From Nitrospira sp. (lineage in GTDB: Bacteria; Nitrospirota; Nitrospiria; Nitrospirales; Nitrospiraceae), in contig CP092079.1 in assembly GCA_022226955.1 (NCBI GenBank), positions 884,015-948,014 on the forward strand: a DNA stretch of 64,000 nucleotides, written 5' to 3'. A program made the translations under genes and the position numbers. The notes under the pieces are model-generated. The model was not told the DNA's origin and ran no database searches. It worked only from the letters and a program-made list of their open reading frames with translations. This document shows, in pieces, positions 16,593 to 25,900 of the stretch. The number at the start of each line of letters is the position of its first letter. The first letter of the stretch is position 1.

Positions 16593-17492
16593 CTAGTGAA
16601 TCGGAATTTGGACAGTGACTTCATTCCCGCGATCATTGTAGCGGAGATTGGGAAAAAACGACCGGGCTAGGAAAATTCCCCTCCCGCTGGCATCTTCGGC
16701 ATTACAAGGAGCGCTGGTGCGATGCAACAAGGTTTTCCATTGAAAGCCTTTCCCTTGATCGGCAATGCGATACTCCAGCAGCCCGGCCTGGCGGTCGCAA
16801 TGCACATGGATGGTGACCGTGCGTTGAGCGAGACGCGGTTGCGCCAGCCGCTCCTGTACCAGTTGGCTCAGTCGGTTTTGAGCGATCGCCTGTTGTTTGA
16901 CCTGATAGGCAATCTCCAGATTGCCGTGTTCGACGGCATTGAGCAGCAACTCTTGAAGCGTGCCACGGAGATGGAGTTGCGTGGTGTCCGGCAAGGCTCC
17001 GGCGGTCGCTCGAAGCAGCCAGGAAACGATTCCTGGGATATGCCGGGGGTCTGAATCGACGGTCAACTCATAGTCGGAACGCACGAGACCGGGCGTATCG
17101 GTCATGTCGGCCGGAAGCAGATAGCGCGCTCGTTGCAGCGCGTGCGCCAGCTCTTCCACCCCGATCGGTTTTTGCAAAAAATCCACCGCCCCGGCGCGCA
17201 GCGCATGGATAACGGCCTGCTCGGATTGATGCTCGGCCATCACGATGACCGGGCATGGCACATGCCTGGCACGAAGTGTCTTGGCCAGAGTCAGGCCAGA
17301 GCCTTCCGGGAGAAACGAATCGGTCAACACAATATCTGGGGCCGTTAACTCGATAGTTTCGAGTGCTGTGTGTGGGTCGGACGCCGTGATCACGGAGAAT
17401 CCGCGATCTTGCATATGCTCCAAAATCTGAGCCTGCGTCTCTCGACAAGAATCGACGATGAGGACGGTACAAGATGGAACGGGAATCTTCAT
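16593..17492 (-). CDS. Response regulator with anti-sigma-type HATPase output
   Basis: The protein has 299 residues. Residues 8-120 form a receiver domain with Asp58 (IVLTDSFLPEGSG) as phosphoacceptor and Lys near FLQKPIG; one of the usual two acidic residues is replaced (VDSC). Residues 160-299 are an RsbW/SpoIIAB-like HATPase: N box ELLLNAVEHGN, ADQGKGF and GRGIFLARSF. Such kinases phosphorylate STAS-domain antagonists and bind a target. The start overlaps the HPt gene stop as ATGA, and the REC-PP2C gene lies just upstream. It supplies the kinase half of a partner switch, while 17845-19053 supplies the phosphatase half. Confidence 0.88.
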   Translation of the reverse strand: MKIPVPSCTVLIVDSCRETQAQILEHMQDRGFSVITASDPHTALETIELTAPDIVLTDSFLPEGSGLTLAKTLRARHVPCPVIVMAEHQSEQAVIHALRAGAVDFLQKPIGVEELAHALQRARYLLPADMTDTPGLVRSDYELTVDSDPRHIPGIVSWLLRATAGALPDTTQLHLRGTLQELLLNAVEHGNLEIAYQVKQQAIAQNRLSQLVQERLAQPRLAQRTVTIHVHCDRQAGLLEYRIADQGKGFQWKTLLHRTSAPCNAEDASGRGIFLARSFFPNLRYNDRGNEVTVQIPIH

Positions 17493-17848
17493 GCTGCGGA
17501 TCCATTCGCGAGGTATGCGCGCAGCGCCGCAAGGAGCCGCTGAAGTTCTCGGTTAACATCGACACACACCGTCGCGGCGCGGTCCAAGGTGCCGGCTCTT
17601 CCGAGCGCTTCCAGCTCTTTAGATGCGTCGAATGCGCGTGGAGCGGAAAATTGCATGATCGCGCCTTTCAATCGATGCGCGGTGCGAGCCACGGCCTCGG
17701 CATCGCCGGCATCGACGGCGGCTTGTGTGGCGGCCATGTCCACCGGCGCTTGTTCGACGAATATTTCCACCAATGTGCGAAAGAGCTCTTCGTCCTCATC
17801 CACATGTGTGAGGGCTTCTGCGAGGTTGAAGGCGTCGTCGGCGCTCAT
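17489..17848 (-). CDS. HPt phosphotransfer protein
   Basis: The 119-residue helical protein carries the HPt motif TAHRLKGA with phosphoacceptor His58. It starts at ATG 17848, which overlaps the REC-PP2C stop as ATGA and follows GGAG; the longer frame to 17911 lies inside that gene. It ends overlapping the REC-HATPase start. Its placement between two receiver-domain proteins suggests that it passes phosphate to one or both receivers, like HptB to HsbR in Pseudomonas. The cognate histidine kinase could be CheA of the same operon or an unlinked hybrid kinase. Confidence 0.87.
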   Translation of the reverse strand: MSADDAFNLAEALTHVDEDEELFRTLVEIFVEQAPVDMAATQAAVDAGDAEAVARTAHRLKGAIMQFSAPRAFDASKELEALGRAGTLDRAATVCVDVNRELQRLLAALRAYLANGSAA

Positions 17849-19053
17849 AGCCGGAACTCCAATCCCAGTAAGGCCGCATCGTCGGGAAAGACTGGGGACC
17901 CATTCCAGCATTCGGCTTCTGTCATGAGTGCCTGCAGAGCCTCCCCAAGCGGCACGGACCGATGGGCCATAAGGCTGGCTTCTAATCGCGCGGTTCCCCA
18001 GAGTTCCCCCGTAGGTGCAGGCGCCTCGTAGATTCCGTCGCTCATCAGTATGACACGGTCGCCATCGGCCACTTGAATGGCGTTGGACTCGTACTGAGTG
18101 TCCGATTCAAAACCTAGCGGAAGCTGGGTGTGCGTCAGCCATTCGACTGTCCCATTCTGCCTTTGGATGAGCGCGCCTCCATGACCGGCCGTGGCATAGC
18201 GCAACTGGCCGGTGCGCCGGTCGAACGATCCGATCCAGAGGGTAAAGTAGTTGCCGTCTTCCGTCAGTGGATATTGCCGGTTGGCCTCCGCCATCATGCG
18301 AGCCGGATCGCTGTCATCCATATAGTGTCGAAGATTGTCGGCGCGAAGAAATGTCGAGAGTGAGGCGGCGCGCAACGCGGGAGACACGCCATGGCCAGAG
18401 GCGTCGAGAATGTAGAACGTGATCGAGTGTTCGTCCCAGGGCGAACAATTGAAGAGATCTCCTCCGAGCGCAAGGGAGGGGCGGTACGTCCATGACATAT
18501 GAATGCCCGGCGCGACAGGGCCGGCCGCCGGCAGCAACGACCGGACATACCCTGCCGCCGACTGGAGCTCGCCTTCCAGCTCTGCTTGTTTGATCCGGAG
18601 CTGGTCTCGCGTGCTCTCGATATTGCGCACCAAGATGGCGGCGCGGAGTCCGGATTGCACCCTGGCGAGGATCTCCTGTTTGCTGGCGGCTTTGCTCAGA
18701 AAGTCGTCCGCTCCGCGAGCGAGGCCCTCGGCGATTTGTTCCGGTTGATCGTGGGAGGTCATCAGAATGAGCTGAGCGGAGAGGATGTCGGGATCCTGGC
18801 GAACCTGTTCGCAGACGGTCGGTCCGTCCATTTCGGGCATGATCCAGTCTAAAATTGTCAGATCCGGACGCTCGCGCCGGAGAATGGCGAGGCCTTCTTT
18901 GCCATTGCTGGCCTCAAGGACCCGCAGCCCCATGCGCTTGAGGCGCGCCACCATGCTCAGACGGCTGACCGGTTCGTCATCGACCAGCAGCACCGTGGCA
19001 GTCGTAGGAAGCGCGGCGGCGTTCGAACCGGTGTCGGCGTTCGTGGTGGACAT
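17845..19053 (-). CDS. Response regulator with PP2C (SpoIIE/RsbU) phosphatase
   Basis: The protein has 402 residues. Residues 20-135 form a receiver with the DD pair VDDEP and Asp69 (LTILDWIMPEMDG). A short coiled coil near residues 145-165 follows. Residues 180-402 are a SpoIIE-type PP2C domain, with metal ligands in LGGDLFN, ILDASGHGVS and ILMSDGIYE. RsbU/SpoIIE-type phosphatases remove phosphate from Ser of STAS antagonists, freeing them to bind the anti-sigma-type kinase. The likely substrates are the two STAS proteins encoded just upstream. The gene overlaps the HPt gene by four bases. Confidence 0.92.
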   Translation of the reverse strand: MSTTNADTGSNAAALPTTATVLLVDDEPVSRLSMVARLKRMGLRVLEASNGKEGLAILRRERPDLTILDWIMPEMDGPTVCEQVRQDPDILSAQLILMTSHDQPEQIAEGLARGADDFLSKAASKQEILARVQSGLRAAILVRNIESTRDQLRIKQAELEGELQSAAGYVRSLLPAAGPVAPGIHMSWTYRPSLALGGDLFNCSPWDEHSITFYILDASGHGVSPALRAASLSTFLRADNLRHYMDDSDPARMMAEANRQYPLTEDGNYFTLWIGSFDRRTGQLRYATAGHGGALIQRQNGTVEWLTHTQLPLGFESDTQYESNAIQVADGDRVILMSDGIYEAPAPTGELWGTARLEASLMAHRSVPLGEALQALMTEAECWNGSPVFPDDAALLGLEFRL

Positions 19054-19056
19054 ACG

Positions 19057-19401
19057 TCACGCGGCTTGAGCCTTTCCATTCACCGCATCCTGTTCATTGT
19101 CGAAGACCGGAATCAGCTTTGGGATATTGGCCAATCCCAGAATCTCACGCACATAGCTTTGCGGGCTCAGCATGCTGACTTTCCCCTGATTCAGCTTGAA
19201 GTTCTGAGACACCAGCGCCAGCAAGCCCAGCCCCGAGCTATCGACGAAGCGCACATCGGCCATATTCAAAATGACATGGCGGCAGCCTTTTTGGCGCAAC
19301 GTTTCAACGGCGGACTTGAACACATCGCGATGGGCATAGGTCAGATCCCCATTGAGGTCGAGAATGACGGCGTTGGGAATCGGTCGTTCTTTAATCTGCA
19401 T
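19057..19401 (-). CDS. STAS-domain anti-sigma factor antagonist
   Basis: The 114-residue protein is a single STAS domain. The phosphorylation site motif is RFVDSSGLGLLAL, with Ser55 after Asp54 as the expected acceptor. It starts at ATG 19401 and is followed three bases later by the REC-PP2C gene. In partner-switch systems the unphosphorylated STAS protein binds the HATPase kinase. Here the kinase candidate is 16593-17492 and the phosphatase 17845-19053. Confidence 0.9.
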   Translation of the reverse strand: MQIKERPIPNAVILDLNGDLTYAHRDVFKSAVETLRQKGCRHVILNMADVRFVDSSGLGLLALVSQNFKLNQGKVSMLSPQSYVREILGLANIPKLIPVFDNEQDAVNGKAQAA

Positions 19402-19443
19402 AATAGGAGTCCTTTCAGCGTGATGTGTTGCACAGGGAACGGC

Positions 19444-19782
19444 TTAAGCCGCTTTTTTCCCGATGGCCGCGTCTTCATTCGCAAACGTTGGAATCATTTG
19501 CTCGATATGAGCCAAACCCAACACTTGTTTGACAGTTCCTTGAGCGCCGACCAACGACAGACTCCGATTGATGCTCTTGAATTGCTGCGCGGCCAGCGCG
19601 AGCAGTCCGATGGCCGCGCTGTCGATGAAGACCACGCCCTTGAAATTCAGAATGACATGGCCGTTTCCCGTTTGCTTGACCTTCTCCAACGCGGCGGTGA
19701 ACTCTTTTCGCGTCCCGAAATTGAATTGACCGGTGATATCGATGACCTCGGTATTTCGATAGGAGCGGTGTACGATCTGCAT
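19444..19782 (-). CDS. Second STAS-domain antagonist, variant DSAAIG motif
   Basis: The 112-residue STAS protein is a paralogue of its neighbour. The site reads VFIDSAAIGLLAL, so Ser55 after Asp54 remains, but the second Ser and the Gly of the usual DSSG are replaced. It could still be phosphorylated, with altered kinase or phosphatase preference. ATG 19782 has TTGGAGG upstream; the longer frame to 19818 overlaps cheB. A tandem duplication of the STAS gene is the simplest origin. Confidence 0.88.
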   Translation of the reverse strand: MQIVHRSYRNTEVIDITGQFNFGTRKEFTAALEKVKQTGNGHVILNFKGVVFIDSAAIGLLALAAQQFKSINRSLSLVGAQGTVKQVLGLAHIEQMIPTFANEDAAIGKKAA

Positions 19783-19798
19783 GGCAAACCTCCAAACA

Positions 19799-20866
19799 TT
19801 AAGAATGATGCGAGACATAGGTCAGGACGGCGCTGGCAATGTCGCCCAGCGGGACAATCTTGTCCACGCCGCCGAGCTTGATGGCTTCTTTGGGCATGCC
19901 GAAGACAACGCAGCTTTCTTCATTCTGTGCGATGGTATAGGCGCCGGCTTGTTTCATGGCCAGCATGCCTTTGGCTCCGTCGCCGCCCATCCCGGTGAGA
20001 ATGACGCCGACGGCGTTGGCGCCGGCATAGCGCGCGACCGAGTCGAACAGCACGTCCACCGACGGCCGGTGGCGATTCACCGGCGGCTCCTGATCGATGC
20101 GGACCGAGTAGCGCGCGCCGCTGCGCACGAGCGTCATGTGATAGCTGCCCGGCGCAACCAGTGCATGCCCTGGCAGCACGCTATCCCCGTCTTGGGCCTC
20201 CTTCACGGAGATGCGGCACAGTTGATTCATCCTGTCCGCCCAAGTTTTGGTAAACCGCTCAGGCATATGCTGAGTGATCAGAATCGGCGGTGTATTGGGA
20301 GGCAGGACCGCAAGGACGTCCTTCACCGCTTCTGTGCCTCCGGTCGATGAACCGATGGCAATGATGGTGTCGGTGGTTTTGATCATGGCAGAGGGCAGAT
20401 GCGTCACGGGTTTTGAGGCTGCTGTCTGAGCGGCGCGGTTGGAATCCGTTGCCGTTCCCCGCACATTGGCCGAAGCCGCCGCTTTTACTTTGGCGATCAA
20501 ATCGTCCGCAAGGTCTTCCATGCCTTCTCGCAGATCGATTTTTGGCTTGGTAATGAAATCGACGGCGCCCAGCTCCAACGCCCGCAATGTCGTCTGGCAT
20601 CCAGCTTCCGTGAGGGAGCTCACCATCACCACGGGCATGGGCCGGCCCCGCATGAGCTTCTCAAGGAACGTGAGCCCATCCATCTTCGGCATCTCGACGT
20701 CCAGCGTAATAACGTCCGGATTCAAGGCCTTGATTTTTTCGCGTGCGATATAGGGATCCGGAGCAGCCCCGACAACTTCGATGTCCCGGTCTTTCGAGAG
20801 CAGTTGTGTCAGCACCTGGCGCATGAGGGCCGAATCATCGACGATAACGACTCGAATCTTTGCCAT
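19799..20866 (-). CDS. cheB: Chemotaxis methylesterase CheB (chemosensory operon 1)
   Basis: The 355-residue protein has an N-terminal receiver with Asp56 ([12 protein letters not shown]) and a C-terminal methylesterase domain with the catalytic triad motifs IGSSTGG (Ser), ITQHMPERF (His) and LTGMGGDG (Asp). It removes methyl groups from, and deamidates, MCP receptors. ATG 20866 has AAGGAG upstream; the frame extends to 21127 inside cheD without a better start. It lies between cheD and the partner-switch genes. Confidence 0.94.
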   Translation of the reverse strand: MAKIRVVIVDDSALMRQVLTQLLSKDRDIEVVGAAPDPYIAREKIKALNPDVITLDVEMPKMDGLTFLEKLMRGRPMPVVMVSSLTEAGCQTTLRALELGAVDFITKPKIDLREGMEDLADDLIAKVKAAASANVRGTATDSNRAAQTAASKPVTHLPSAMIKTTDTIIAIGSSTGGTEAVKDVLAVLPPNTPPILITQHMPERFTKTWADRMNQLCRISVKEAQDGDSVLPGHALVAPGSYHMTLVRSGARYSVRIDQEPPVNRHRPSVDVLFDSVARYAGANAVGVILTGMGGDGAKGMLAMKQAGAYTIAQNEESCVVFGMPKEAIKLGGVDKIVPLGDIASAVLTYVSHHS

Positions 20867-20904
20867 AGGTCTCCTTGAGAGCAATCCGGCCAGCCAGCGA
20901 TTGC

Positions 20905-21522
20905 CTAGAACAGCGTAATGTCGCTTTGCGGCTGCTGTTGCTCTTCTTCGACTTGGTGCTGATACGCAGCTTCCCGGTCGTAGATCGTTTGGTTTTTGAT
21001 CCGCTCGATCTTTTTCATCAAAACTCGGCCGGAGCTTGTGAAATAGTAGACTTTTCTGGGAAACACATCGCCCAGATCGCTTTTTGCCACCGAAAAGCCT
21101 TCCGTCTTCAGATAACCGAGGACCCATTCGGCATTGCGCGCCCCGACATCGAGACTTCCCTCGTAGATCTTGCCGGCCCCGAACAGCTTAATTTCCAAAC
21201 GCGCCCTGGATCCGCCCCGTTTTAAAATGCCATTGATGAGCTGCTCCATGGCAAACGACCCGTAGCGCGTGGACTCCCCGCCCCAGGCATTGCCGGACTG
21301 CTGGGCCTTCGGCGTGGGCAGCATGAAGTGGTTCATTCCGCCGACACCGGAAATCGGGTCGCGAATGCAGGCGGAAATGCAGGATCCCAGGACCGTGTAG
21401 ACCACCATCGGCTCGCGGCTGACAAAAAACTCGCCCGGCAGGATCGATGCGATTTCGTGGGGAAACCGCTTATCGGTCATCCGGCGCACATGGGTAAAAT
21501 GCTCAGTATCTATCACTGCCAT
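20905..21522 (-). CDS. cheD: Chemoreceptor glutamine deamidase CheD
   Basis: The 205-residue protein has the CheD catalytic residues Cys48 ([11 protein letters not shown]) and His65 (GMNHFMLP). CheD deamidates specific glutamines of MCPs. ATG 21522 is the first codon before the conserved region with AAGGAG about eleven bases upstream. The C-terminus is extended by a glutamine-rich tail that ends SDITLF. The same kind of ending, EDVVLF, occurs on the MCP-like protein at 29610, which suggests a shared binding peptide. It starts five bases after the cheR stop. Confidence 0.93.
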   Translation of the reverse strand: MAVIDTEHFTHVRRMTDKRFPHEIASILPGEFFVSREPMVVYTVLGSCISACIRDPISGVGGMNHFMLPTPKAQQSGNAWGGESTRYGSFAMEQLINGILKRGGSRARLEIKLFGAGKIYEGSLDVGARNAEWVLGYLKTEGFSVAKSDLGDVFPRKVYYFTSSGRVLMKKIERIKNQTIYDREAAYQHQVEEEQQQPQSDITLF

Positions 21523-21527
21523 CGAGC

Positions 21528-22346
21528 TCAAGGCTCCTTCTGGTAAATCGTCGGCTTGATGGTCTTGAAGGAATGCGTGACCCACTGCAAGCTTTCGGAG
21601 TGTCCGATAAACAAATGTCCGCCGGGCTTGAGATAGCGAAAGAATTTTGCGACAAGGCGCTCTTGCGTCGGCCGGTCGAAATAGATCATGACGTTGCGGC
21701 AGAAAATCAGATCCAGCGGATGCTTGATCGGGAACCGTTCATCCATCAAATTCATGCGGCGAAACTGGATGATGTCGGATAGGTGTGGCTTCACTTTGAC
21801 GAGGCCGCGTTTCGCGCCTTTTCCTTTCAGAAAATGCCGCCGCGCCACGTCTTGCGGCACTTCGCGCAAGCGTTCTTCCGCGTACAGGCCGGCGGCCGCA
21901 TGCGCCAGCACACGGGTGGAAATATCCGATGCCAGCACCTGAAACTTCCACCGCTCAGGATGATCCACTCCCTCGTAGAGGGTCATGGCGATGGTGTACG
22001 GCTCTTCACCTGTCGAGCAGGCCGACGACCATACGCGAATGCGCTTGTCCTTTTCCAATCCAGGTAAAATCGTATCCCGGAGAAATTCAAAGTGCTTGGG
22101 CTCGCGGAAAAAGTCCGTTTTGTTGGTCGAGAGTAAGTCCAGCATGCGGGTGAACTCGGCTCCGCTCGCATCGCCGGTGACGTAACGATAGTAGGCGTCA
22201 AAGGTGTCGACCTGCAGCTCTTTCAGCCGTTTCGACAAGCGCGACACGACGAGCGACTGTTTGTTCTCTCCGAGCGCGATGCCGCTTTCATCGTACAGCA
22301 GTGTGCGGATGCGGTCATATTCCTGCGGGGTGATGGGGTATTCCAT
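21528..22346 (-). CDS. cheR: Chemotaxis methyltransferase CheR (chemosensory operon 1)
   Basis: The 272-residue protein has an N-terminal helical CheR domain and a SAM-dependent methyltransferase domain. Motifs visible are NKTDFFREPKHFEF, WSSACSTGEEPYT (SAM binding) and DLIFCRNVMIYF. It methylates glutamates on the MCPs. It lies four bases after the DUF420-like gene and before cheD. The large MCP of the same operon ends in DFEEF, a possible CheR-docking pentapeptide. Confidence 0.94.
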   Translation of the reverse strand: MEYPITPQEYDRIRTLLYDESGIALGENKQSLVVSRLSKRLKELQVDTFDAYYRYVTGDASGAEFTRMLDLLSTNKTDFFREPKHFEFLRDTILPGLEKDKRIRVWSSACSTGEEPYTIAMTLYEGVDHPERWKFQVLASDISTRVLAHAAAGLYAEERLREVPQDVARRHFLKGKGAKRGLVKVKPHLSDIIQFRRMNLMDERFPIKHPLDLIFCRNVMIYFDRPTQERLVAKFFRYLKPGGHLFIGHSESLQWVTHSFKTIKPTIYQKEP

Positions 22347-22350
22347 GGCC

Positions 22351-22812
22351 TTAGTTCCTGTACCAGATAAAGATCATCATATAGACCAGATAGGCGGTCA
22401 GCAGCGTGCCGGAGAATGTCCAAATCAAAATATGCCCAAGCGTGCGGTGTGTCGTCATGCCCGCGGCCATGGCGCCGACACTGCCATATCGCAGACGGTG
22501 CAATCCCATATAGAGATTGTAGGTGCCCAAGGCGATGGTCGTGACGGCGAGCGCCATATGGGTGATAAAGACAGGCATGTACAGGCGCCAATATTGCTCC
22601 GTCGTTCCCCCAAATTGCTCCCGGCCAAACAGCGCTTGTTTCAACACATACGCCACCAGCCAGATGCCCACGACTGTGCAGGCGATAATCATCCGTCTTG
22701 AGTGATGCCGCACATCGTGGCTTTGTGCAGCGCGGACTCCCGCAAGCGCCACAAAGTACGCACAAGTCACGCTGGCCAGCACCGCATACCAAAGAAGCGA
22801 TTTCACATCCAT
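22351..22812 (-). CDS. DUF420-like four-helix membrane protein
   Basis: The 153-residue protein has four or five predicted membrane segments, beginning with VKSLLWYAVLASVTCAYFVA, and several histidines at helix ends (VRHHSRR, THMALA, THRTLGH). The pattern recalls DUF420/CtaM-type proteins, which assist haem-copper oxidase assembly in Bacillus, but this is a low-resolution match. ATG 22812 has GAAGGTG upstream; the frame extends further but without protein-like sequence. It is unusual inside a chemotaxis operon, between the globin-MCP and cheR. Confidence 0.6.
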   Translation of the reverse strand: MDVKSLLWYAVLASVTCAYFVALAGVRAAQSHDVRHHSRRMIIACTVVGIWLVAYVLKQALFGREQFGGTTEQYWRLYMPVFITHMALAVTTIALGTYNLYMGLHRLRYGSVGAMAAGMTTHRTLGHILIWTFSGTLLTAYLVYMMIFIWYRN

Positions 22813-22939
22813 GGCATTCACCTTCGTAAAGGCTGACAGAGAGGCATCCACATCCGTGTATCGGTCGGTTAATGTGGATTCTTTACTGGCGTTCGGCGAA
22901 AGCGCAGAATTCGGTAGTTTTGCAAGGCGAGAGAACGAG

Positions 22940-22964
22940 GGGGCAGGCCATAGCGGCCTGCCCC
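22940..22964 (-). terminator. Hairpin after the globin-MCP gene
   Basis: A perfect ten-base inverted repeat, GGGGCAGGCC and GGCCTGCCCC with a five-base loop, lies 17 bases after the MCP stop. The downstream sequence on the minus strand is CTCGTTCTCT, with only a weak run of T, so it may terminate partially or act as an mRNA end-stabiliser before the DUF420-like gene. Confidence 0.5.
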
Positions 22965-22980
22965 GCAGGCGCAAAACTAT

Positions 22981-25900
22981 CTAGAATTCCTCAAAATCGT
23001 CGTCTTTTTTCCGGCGATCGTGCCCGTTGCCGGCCGCCACACCGACAGGCGCTTTCGATGCGGACGGTTTCGGTGTGAACGCCGGTTTTTTCAACGCCGG
23101 TTTCGCGGAAGTTGCCGGAGCGGAAGGCTTTTCCGCCGGTCTCGCGACGGCGCTCGGCCGTTCTCCTGCCGAGGTCCTAAAGACTTCGACCTGAGACATC
23201 AACTCTTTGGCCTGGTCTTTCATGGACTGGCTAGCCGACGTGGTCTCTTCCACCAGTGCGGCGTTCTGCTGTGTGGTTTCATCCATCTGCATGATGGCCT
23301 TATTGACCTGATCGATGCCGCTGGCCTGTTCCTGAGACGCGGCGGTGATTTCGGCAATAATGTCGGTCACGCGCTTCACAGAGCTGACGATTTCTTCCAG
23401 CGTTTTGCCGGATTGATTGACCAGCTCACTGCCGTCGGAGACGCGCTGGATGGACTCATTGATGAGTCCCTTGATTTCCTTGGCTGCTGTGGCGGAGCGC
23501 TGCGCCAGGTTGCGCACCTCCGCGGCGACAACCGCAAAGCCCCGGCCATGTTCCCCCGCCCTGGCCGCTTCGACCGCGGCATTCAATGCCAGGAGGTTGG
23601 TCTGGAACGCGATCTCATCGATGACGGTGATGATGTCGGCGATCTTCTTGCTGCTCTTGTTGATTTCGCCCATGGCCTCGACAGCACGGACCGTCACCGA
23701 TCCGCCCTTATCGGCGATATCCCGCGCGGTAATCGCCAGCTGATTCGCCTGCTTGGCGTTATCGGCGTTTTGCTTCACAGTCGAGGTCATTTCCTCCATC
23801 GAGGCGCTGGTCTCTTCGAGCGATGAGGCTTGTTCGCTGGTGCGTTGCGAGAGATCTTCATTTCCTTTAGTGATCTGCTCGGCCCCGGCAGTGACGCTCT
23901 CTGCCGCTTCTCGGACTGTGGACAGTGCAGCGCTCAATGTCTGAGTGGCTCCGTTCAGGCTAGTTTTCATTTGATCGAACTCACCATGATAGTTCCCGGT
24001 CATTTGCTTGGTGAGATCGTTGGACGCCATGGCCGTCAGCACCATTTGAGCTTCGTGCAATGGCGCGACCACGGCATCCAGCATCTTATTGATGCCTTCC
24101 GACAGGACCTTGAAGAATCCGTCAAACTCAGCCGCGTTGATCCGTTCCGATAATTGACCGGATGCAGCGGCGTTGATCAGCTTATCCACTTCGTCTTGAG
24201 CCTTCTTTTGAGCCGAGATATCAGCCCATTCGAGCGTGTTGCCAAGATATTCCCCGGATTCCGACACAATGGCGCTCACCGTTAGCGCAAGCGTCAACGG
24301 GCCAAGTGAAATATCCGCCCGATGCGGCAGGTTTTTGGGATCCGACAAGACACGACGTTGCAAGTCTGGCGTTTTGTGGAAGGAGTCGATGCACACACCG
24401 ACGATTTTATCCGCGTTAAAGGCAGGCAAGACCTTCCGGATCTCACTCTCCAGCGATTTTAACCGTCCGGAAGCGGCCTTATTGATGTAGGTGATCGTCA
24501 AGTTGCGATCGCACATGAGTACGTTGCTCGTGGAGTTGTCTAACGCATTCTTCAGCGTCGTCATTTCTCGATCGAGTCGCCGCTTGGCAGTGACATCGGA
24601 CCACTCCAGCGAGTTGCCGAGGTATTCGCCTTTGTCCGAGATAATGGCGGTCACGTTGAGTTCCAGCGTCAGCGGGCCAAGCTGGATGTCCGCCTTATGT
24701 GGCAGATTTTTGGGATTATCAAGGATCTTCCGCTGGTGAGAGGGCACTTTATGGAACCCGTCGATGCAGGTGCCGACAATCTTATCCGTATTGAAATTCG
24801 GCATCACCTTGCGGATTTCGCCCTCGAGCGCTTTTAATTTGTCATACGCCGCTTTGTTGATATAGGTGACGATCAAGTCGCGATCGCACATGAGCACGTT
24901 GCTTGTGGCGTTATCCAATGAATTTTTCAGCGTGGTCATTTCCCGATCCAGCCGCCGTTTGGCGGTGACATCGGACCACTCCAGCGAGTTCCCGAGATAT
25001 TCGCCCTTCTCCGAGATGATGGCGGCCACGTTGAGTTCCAGCGTCAGCGGACCAAGCTGGATGTCCGCCTTGTGAGGCAAGTTTTTCGGATTGTCGAGGA
25101 TTTGTCTCTGGTGAGAGGGCACTTTATGGAACCCGTCGATGCAGGTGCCGACAATCTTATCCGCATTGAAATTCGGCATCACCTTGCGGATTTCGCTCTC
25201 CAGCGCTTTTAATTTGTCATACGCGGCTTTGTTGATGTAGGTGACGATCAAGTTGCGATCGCACATGAGCACATTCGAGCCGGAGTTGTCCATCGCGCTC
25301 TTGACGAGGGCTTTCTTTTTTTCCTCTGTCACATCCGAAGCAAACTTGACGACTTTGCATGGTTTCCCGGCCGCGTTCAGGATGGGGTTGTAGGACGCTT
25401 GAATCCAGACTTCCTTTCCATCCTTACCAATCCGTTTATACATGCCAGCTTCATACTCTCCACGATTGAGCTTGTCCCAAAAGGCTTGGTATTCGAGGCT
25501 GTTCGTGTACGCTGGCTCGCAGAACATTCGATGATGCTTGCCCTTGATTTCATCCAGGGTATATCCAAGCGTGTTGAGGAAATTCTCGTTGGCCTCAATG
25601 ACGGTGCCGTCGAGATTGAACTCGATCACGGCTTGAGCGCGATCGAGTGCTTCGACCTTTGCGCGAAGATCGTTGATATCCACTTTACCTTTTGGTTTTT
25701 TCACGATGACGGTTTTGCCCTTGCCCATGGTCGTTCCTCCTTGTTGGATTGACGCCGGACGCGTGGCCGCTTCGCGGGCGCCCTCCAGCATGATCTGTGC
25801 GATAGTGTTCAGTGCATCGGTCCAGGCTTGCTTGACGTCGGAAGTCCAGGCAGCCCCAGCCAGGTCTCCCATGACGCCTAACAACGTTTCCGCCACGGCG

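Noticed and set aside
19066..19881. 271-codon plus-strand frame opposite the STAS genes
   Set aside because: Opposite two clear STAS genes and the end of cheB; no ribosome-binding site or motif.
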